DNA from: Puniceibacterium sp.
Lineage (GTDB): Bacteria > Pseudomonadota > Alphaproteobacteria > Rhodobacterales > Rhodobacteraceae
Direction: 5' to 3'
Assembly (NCBI GenBank): GCA_024636635.1
Contig: JAGXGV010000172.1
Coordinates: 1 to 35,673, forward strand
DNA: 35,673 nucleotides
Below are positions 32,709 to 35,673 of this stretch, piece by piece (position 1 is the stretch's first letter; every line of letters begins with the position of its first letter). Under the pieces are notes generated by a model. It had not been told where the DNA came from and did not search any database. It saw nothing but the letters and a program-made list of their open reading frames with translations. Made by a program: the position numbers and the translations under genes.

Positions 32709-34010
32709 ATGTCCCGCGACACTCTGCTACTGGGTCAGACCCTGTGCTTTGACGGCTCGCCCTTCGAACTTGGGCTTGGCGCCGCACGGCATGACGCGCG
32801 CGGCGGCATCCTGATCCGCAACGGTCGGGTGCTGGAAACCGGTCATGGTGCCGCCCTGCGTGCGGCCCATCCGCAAGCGCAGGCCGAGGATCTGGGCGAT
32901 GCCCTGCTTTGTGCCGGTTTCATCGACGCCCATGTGCATTACCCCCAGACCGCGATCATCGCGAGCTGGGGCAAGCGGCTGATCGACTGGCTTGACAGCT
33001 ATACCTTCCCCGAAGAGATGCGCTTTGCCGATCCCGCTTATGCCCAAGAGATTGCCGGGCGGTATCTGGACCTGACGGCCGCCCACGGCACCACCACGGT
33101 TTGCAGCTATGGCACCATCCATCCGGCCAGCGTCGACGCCCTCATGGAAGCGGCGCAAAGCCGCGGCCAGCGCCTGCTGGCTGGCAAGACCTGCATGGAT
33201 CGCAACGCGCCCGCACACCTGCGCGACACGCCGCAATCGGCCTATGACGACAGCAAGGCACTGATCGGCCGATGGCACGGGCAGGATCGGCTGTCCTATG
33301 TGATCACACCGCGCTTTTCGCCCACGTCCAGCCCCGGGCAACTGTCGGCGCTCGGGGCGCTCTGGGCGGAACATCCCGATCTGCTGATGCAGACCCACCT
33401 GTCAGAACAACTGGACGAGATCGCCTGGGTCAGAAAGCTGTTTCCCGACGCCCGCGATTATCTTGATACCTATGAAAGCCACGGTCTGCTGGGGGCAAAC
33501 GGGCTTTACGGTCACGCCATCCACCTTGAGCCGCGCGAAAGGGACCGCCTGAAAGAGGTCGGCGCGGCGCTGATCCATTGTCCGACCTCGAACACCTTCA
33601 TCGGGTCGGGGCTGTTCGACATGGCGGGGCTGGTCGCGGCGGGTCAGCGCGTGGGCCTTGCCACCGACACCGGCGGCGGATCGTCGTTTTCCATGCTGCG
33701 CACCATGGCCGCCGCCTACGAGATCGGCCAACTGCGCGGCACCCCGCTGCATCCCGCAGAGCTCATGTGGCTGGCCACCGCCGGGTCTGCCGAGGCGCTG
33801 AGGATCGACGCACATGTGGGAACCCTGGCGCCGGGCAAAGAGGCGGACATCATCGCGCTCGATCTCGGCTCGACCCCCGCCATCGCGCAACGCTCTGCCC
33901 GCGGCGACGATCTGTGGGAGGCACTGTTCCCCACCATCATGATGGGCGACGACCGCGCCATCAGGGCGGTCTGGATCGCAGGGCGAAAGGTGAGCGGCAA
34001 AGCGTCCTGA
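32709..34010 (+). CDS. guaD: Guanine deaminase
   Basis: A 433-residue amidohydrolase that converts guanine to xanthine and ammonia in purine catabolism. The metal-binding H75-x-H77 lies in FIDAHVHYPQ, and later ligands are in MQTHLSEQ, LYGHAIHL and ATDTGGGSSFSM. GuaD-specific segments are DWLDSYTFPEE and CMDRNAPAHLRD. The ATG at 32709 has an AGGGGTG ribosome binding site; an in-frame ATG 30 bases earlier is less well placed. It is divergent from mgtE and convergent with the 8-oxoguanine deaminase gene, 52 bp apart. No xanthine dehydrogenase gene is in the window. Confidence 0.96.
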   Translation: MSRDTLLLGQTLCFDGSPFELGLGAARHDARGGILIRNGRVLETGHGAALRAAHPQAQAEDLGDALLCAGFIDAHVHYPQTAIIASWGKRLIDWLDSYTFPEEMRFADPAYAQEIAGRYLDLTAAHGTTTVCSYGTIHPASVDALMEAAQSRGQRLLAGKTCMDRNAPAHLRDTPQSAYDDSKALIGRWHGQDRLSYVITPRFSPTSSPGQLSALGALWAEHPDLLMQTHLSEQLDEIAWVRKLFPDARDYLDTYESHGLLGANGLYGHAIHLEPRERDRLKEVGAALIHCPTSNTFIGSGLFDMAGLVAAGQRVGLATDTGGGSSFSMLRTMAAAYEIGQLRGTPLHPAELMWLATAGSAEALRIDAHVGTLAPGKEADIIALDLGSTPAIAQRSARGDDLWEALFPTIMMGDDRAIRAVWIAGRKVSGKAS

Positions 34011-34062
34011 TCCGCCGGGCCTGCCCCGCGTTGCGGATCGCCATCCCGGGTCGCGGCAGAGA

Positions 34063-35403
34063 TCAGACGGTTTGCGCCAAACGGTGGGCCAGCCTGTTCT
34101 GGTGCGCGGTCACCTCGTCCAGATCGATCGTGGTCAGGCGGCCGTCGCGCACGATCTGACGACCCTCGACGATCAGATGCCGCACCCTGGACAGCCCGGC
34201 CAGAAGCAGCGCGCCGGCGTCCCAACTTCCCGCCGCCTCGATCCCCGACATGTCCCAAAGCGCCAGATCGGCGCGCTTGCCCACCGCGATCTGACCGCAA
34301 TCGTCCCGGCCCAGCACCCTGGCACCGCCGCGGGTGGCAATCCAGAGCGCCTCGCGTGCGGACATCGCATCGGCCCCGTTCGCGACCCGCTGCAACAGCA
34401 GCGCCTGCCGCGCCTCGCCGATCAGCGATCCGGTGTCGTTGCTGGCGGATCCATCCACACCCAGCCCGACCCGAACCCCCGCATCCCGCATGCGCCGCAC
34501 CGGGGCGATGCCGCTGCCGAGACGGCAGTTGGAACAGGGGCAATGCGCCACCCCGGTGCCGCTGCGCCCGAACAGCGCAATCTCGGCCGGGTCCAGTTTC
34601 ACGCAATGGGCGTGCCAGACATCGGGGCCGGTCCAGCCCAGATCCTCGGCGTATTGCCCCGGACGGCAACCGAACCGGGCCAGCGAATAGGCGACATCCT
34701 CGTCGTTTTCGGCCAGATGCGTGTGCAGCCGCACGCCCTTGTCCCGCGCCAGCAAAGCTGAATCGCGCATGAGGTCGCGACTGACCGAGAAGGGCGAACA
34801 GGGCGCGACGCCCACCCGCACCATCGCGCCCGGACGGAGGTCGTGGAAGGTGTCGATCACGCGGATGCAGTCCGTCAGGATCGCATCCTCGCTTTCCACC
34901 AGCGAATCCGGCGGCAGCCCGCCCGCCGATTCCCCGATGCTCATCGCGCCGCGGGTCGGATGAAACCGCATCCCAATCTCAACCGCGGCCTCGATCGTGT
35001 CGTCAAGGCGCGCACCGTTGGGAAAAAGATAGAGGTGGTCCGAACTCATCGTGCAGCCCGACAGCGCCAGTTCCGCAAGCCCGGTCAGTGCCGAAACCCG
35101 CATCTCTTCGGGGCCGAATCGGGCCCAGATCGGATAAAGCGTGCGCAGCCAGCCAAACAGCAGTGCGTCCTGCCCGCCGGGCACTGCGCGGGTCAGGCTC
35201 TGGTAAAGATGGTGATGGGTGTTCACCAATCCCGGTGTGACCAGACAGGCCGAAGCCTCGATCACCTCACCATGTGTCGCAAGCCCGGGGCCGATTTCGG
35301 CAATCACGCCATCGCGCACCAGGATGTCGACCGCGTCGCATTCGGTGCACGCATCGTCCATCGTCAGGATCTTGCGGGCATTCCGAATCAGGATTTCGGG
35401 CAT
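34063..35403 (-). CDS. 8-oxoguanine deaminase (AtzA/TrzN-type amidohydrolase)
   Basis: A 446-residue metal-dependent amidohydrolase. The first motif is H63-x-H65 in NTHHHLYQSLTRA. Others are LHTHLAEN, WHAHCVKLDPAE, VAHCPCSNCRLGSG and LGVDGSASND, which carries the catalytic Asp. The last two patterns are typical of 8-oxoguanine deaminases, which convert the oxidised base 8-oxoguanine to urate; related chlorohydrolases such as atrazine hydrolase share the fold. The ATG at 35401-35403 follows GTGGAGAAAAA. It faces guanine deaminase, so two purine-base deaminases sit side by side on opposite strands. Activity on 8-oxoguanine is inferred from motif similarity. Confidence 0.88.
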   Translation of the reverse strand: MPEILIRNARKILTMDDACTECDAVDILVRDGVIAEIGPGLATHGEVIEASACLVTPGLVNTHHHLYQSLTRAVPGGQDALLFGWLRTLYPIWARFGPEEMRVSALTGLAELALSGCTMSSDHLYLFPNGARLDDTIEAAVEIGMRFHPTRGAMSIGESAGGLPPDSLVESEDAILTDCIRVIDTFHDLRPGAMVRVGVAPCSPFSVSRDLMRDSALLARDKGVRLHTHLAENDEDVAYSLARFGCRPGQYAEDLGWTGPDVWHAHCVKLDPAEIALFGRSGTGVAHCPCSNCRLGSGIAPVRRMRDAGVRVGLGVDGSASNDTGSLIGEARQALLLQRVANGADAMSAREALWIATRGGARVLGRDDCGQIAVGKRADLALWDMSGIEAAGSWDAGALLLAGLSRVRHLIVEGRQIVRDGRLTTIDLDEVTAHQNRLAHRLAQTV

Positions 35404-35518
35404 TTTTTCTCCACACGTCAGCTTGCGCCCTTTTCGGTGTGAAGTCCGCGTCCGGATGACAGAAAAGGGTCGCAAGGACTCATCCGGTGTACCCTGCTAG
35501 ACGATCCGGCCCTGTTTG

Positions 35519-35647
35519 TCAGCCCCCGAGAAACCTTAAAGCCTGCGTATGCAGGGCGGCGTTGCCCGCAGCGATGACGCGACCGCCCGGATGCGCAGGG
35601 CCACCCTGCCAATCGGTCACGATGCCGCCTGCCGCTTCGATCACGGC
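35519..35647 (-). CDS. Inositol-monophosphatase family protein, probable histidinol-phosphatase (N-terminus missing)
   Basis: Only the last 42 codons are present, ending with TGA at 35519-35521. The visible tail has VIEAAGGIVTDWQGGP and RVIAAGNAALHTQAL, the final helix-strand unit of the FIG superfamily. The EAAGG...DW pattern follows the conserved metal-site WD motif, which would lie just off the end. The TDWQG and AAGNAALH combination is closest to HisN-type histidinol-phosphatases, which release phosphate from histidinol phosphate in histidine synthesis; inositol monophosphatase is the alternative. Truncation is artificial: the frame runs without interruption into the adapter at 35648. Confidence 0.75.
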   Translation of the reverse strand, partial: AVIEAAGGIVTDWQGGPAHPGGRVIAAGNAALHTQALRFLGG

Positions 35648-35673
35648 CTGTCTCTTATACACATCTCCGAGCC
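35648..35673. other. Nextera (Tn5) sequencing adapter at the contig end
   Basis: The final 26 bases begin with the 19-bp Tn5 mosaic end CTGTCTCTTATACACATCT and continue CCGAGCC, the start of the Illumina Nextera adapter. This is library-construction sequence left in the assembly, not genomic DNA. Confidence 0.97.

Overview
This window reads as chromosomal DNA from a Rhodobacterales (Roseobacter-group) alphaproteobacterium. The evidence is high GC with strong third-position bias, an alphaproteobacterial SUV3-type helicase followed by hslR, fdxA and carD, and a choline-O-sulfate/choline to glycine betaine locus. I see no phage genes, transposases, CRISPR array, rRNA or tRNA. The right end is not genomic: the last 26 bases (35648-35673) are a Nextera transposon adapter, so the contig stops artificially inside a histidinol-phosphatase/inositol-monophosphatase-type gene. 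The left end is also cut inside a gene. No stretch longer than 300 bases lacks a gene.

Layout. 1-4.3 kb: end of a large Pro/Ala-rich one-pass membrane protein with a PilP/GspC-like tail, then a KefB/KefC-type K+/H+ antiporter. 4.4-9.8 kb (minus strand): a TPR periplasmic protein, the SUV3-like helicase, HslR (S4 domain), ferredoxin FdxA and CarD/CdnL, the last with a clear intrinsic terminator. 9.8-15.7 kb (plus strand): SCP2-domain protein, alpha/beta hydrolase, the ligase-associated exonuclease with its ATP-dependent DNA ligase (ATGA overlap), and an M3 oligoendopeptidase. 15.8-17.4 kb: a DksA/TraR-type zinc-finger protein, a periplasmic glutathione-peroxidase homologue and a secreted thermonuclease with a C-terminal sunset domain.

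17.5-24.3 kb (minus strand): the bet locus in transcription order betI (TetR repressor), betC (choline sulfatase), a short BCCT transporter, betB (betaine aldehyde dehydrogenase) and betA (choline dehydrogenase). Together these import choline or choline-O-sulfate, remove sulfate and oxidise choline twice to glycine betaine. A TetR-type palindrome lies 36 bp upstream of betI. Between betA and the thermonuclease is an array of GTTAAC palindromes spaced at exact multiples of 10 bp within a 30-bp repeat. This is the most unusual non-coding structure in the window.

24.4-35.6 kb: DMT and LysE/ArgO-type exporters, YebC, a class I glutamine amidotransferase, an SLC13 permease with TrkA-C domains, a YmdB-like metallophosphoesterase, 5-formyl-THF cyclo-ligase coupled to MgtE (GTGA overlap), guanine deaminase facing 8-oxoguanine deaminase, and the truncated phosphatase. 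A G-rich tandem repeat with G-quadruplex potential and two adjacent dyads sits at 30522-30595.

I did not find a clear new multi-gene system. The observations most worth pursuing are the phased GTTAAC array, the short BCCT protein with an Asp in its ion-coupling segment, and the stand-alone ligase/exonuclease pair.
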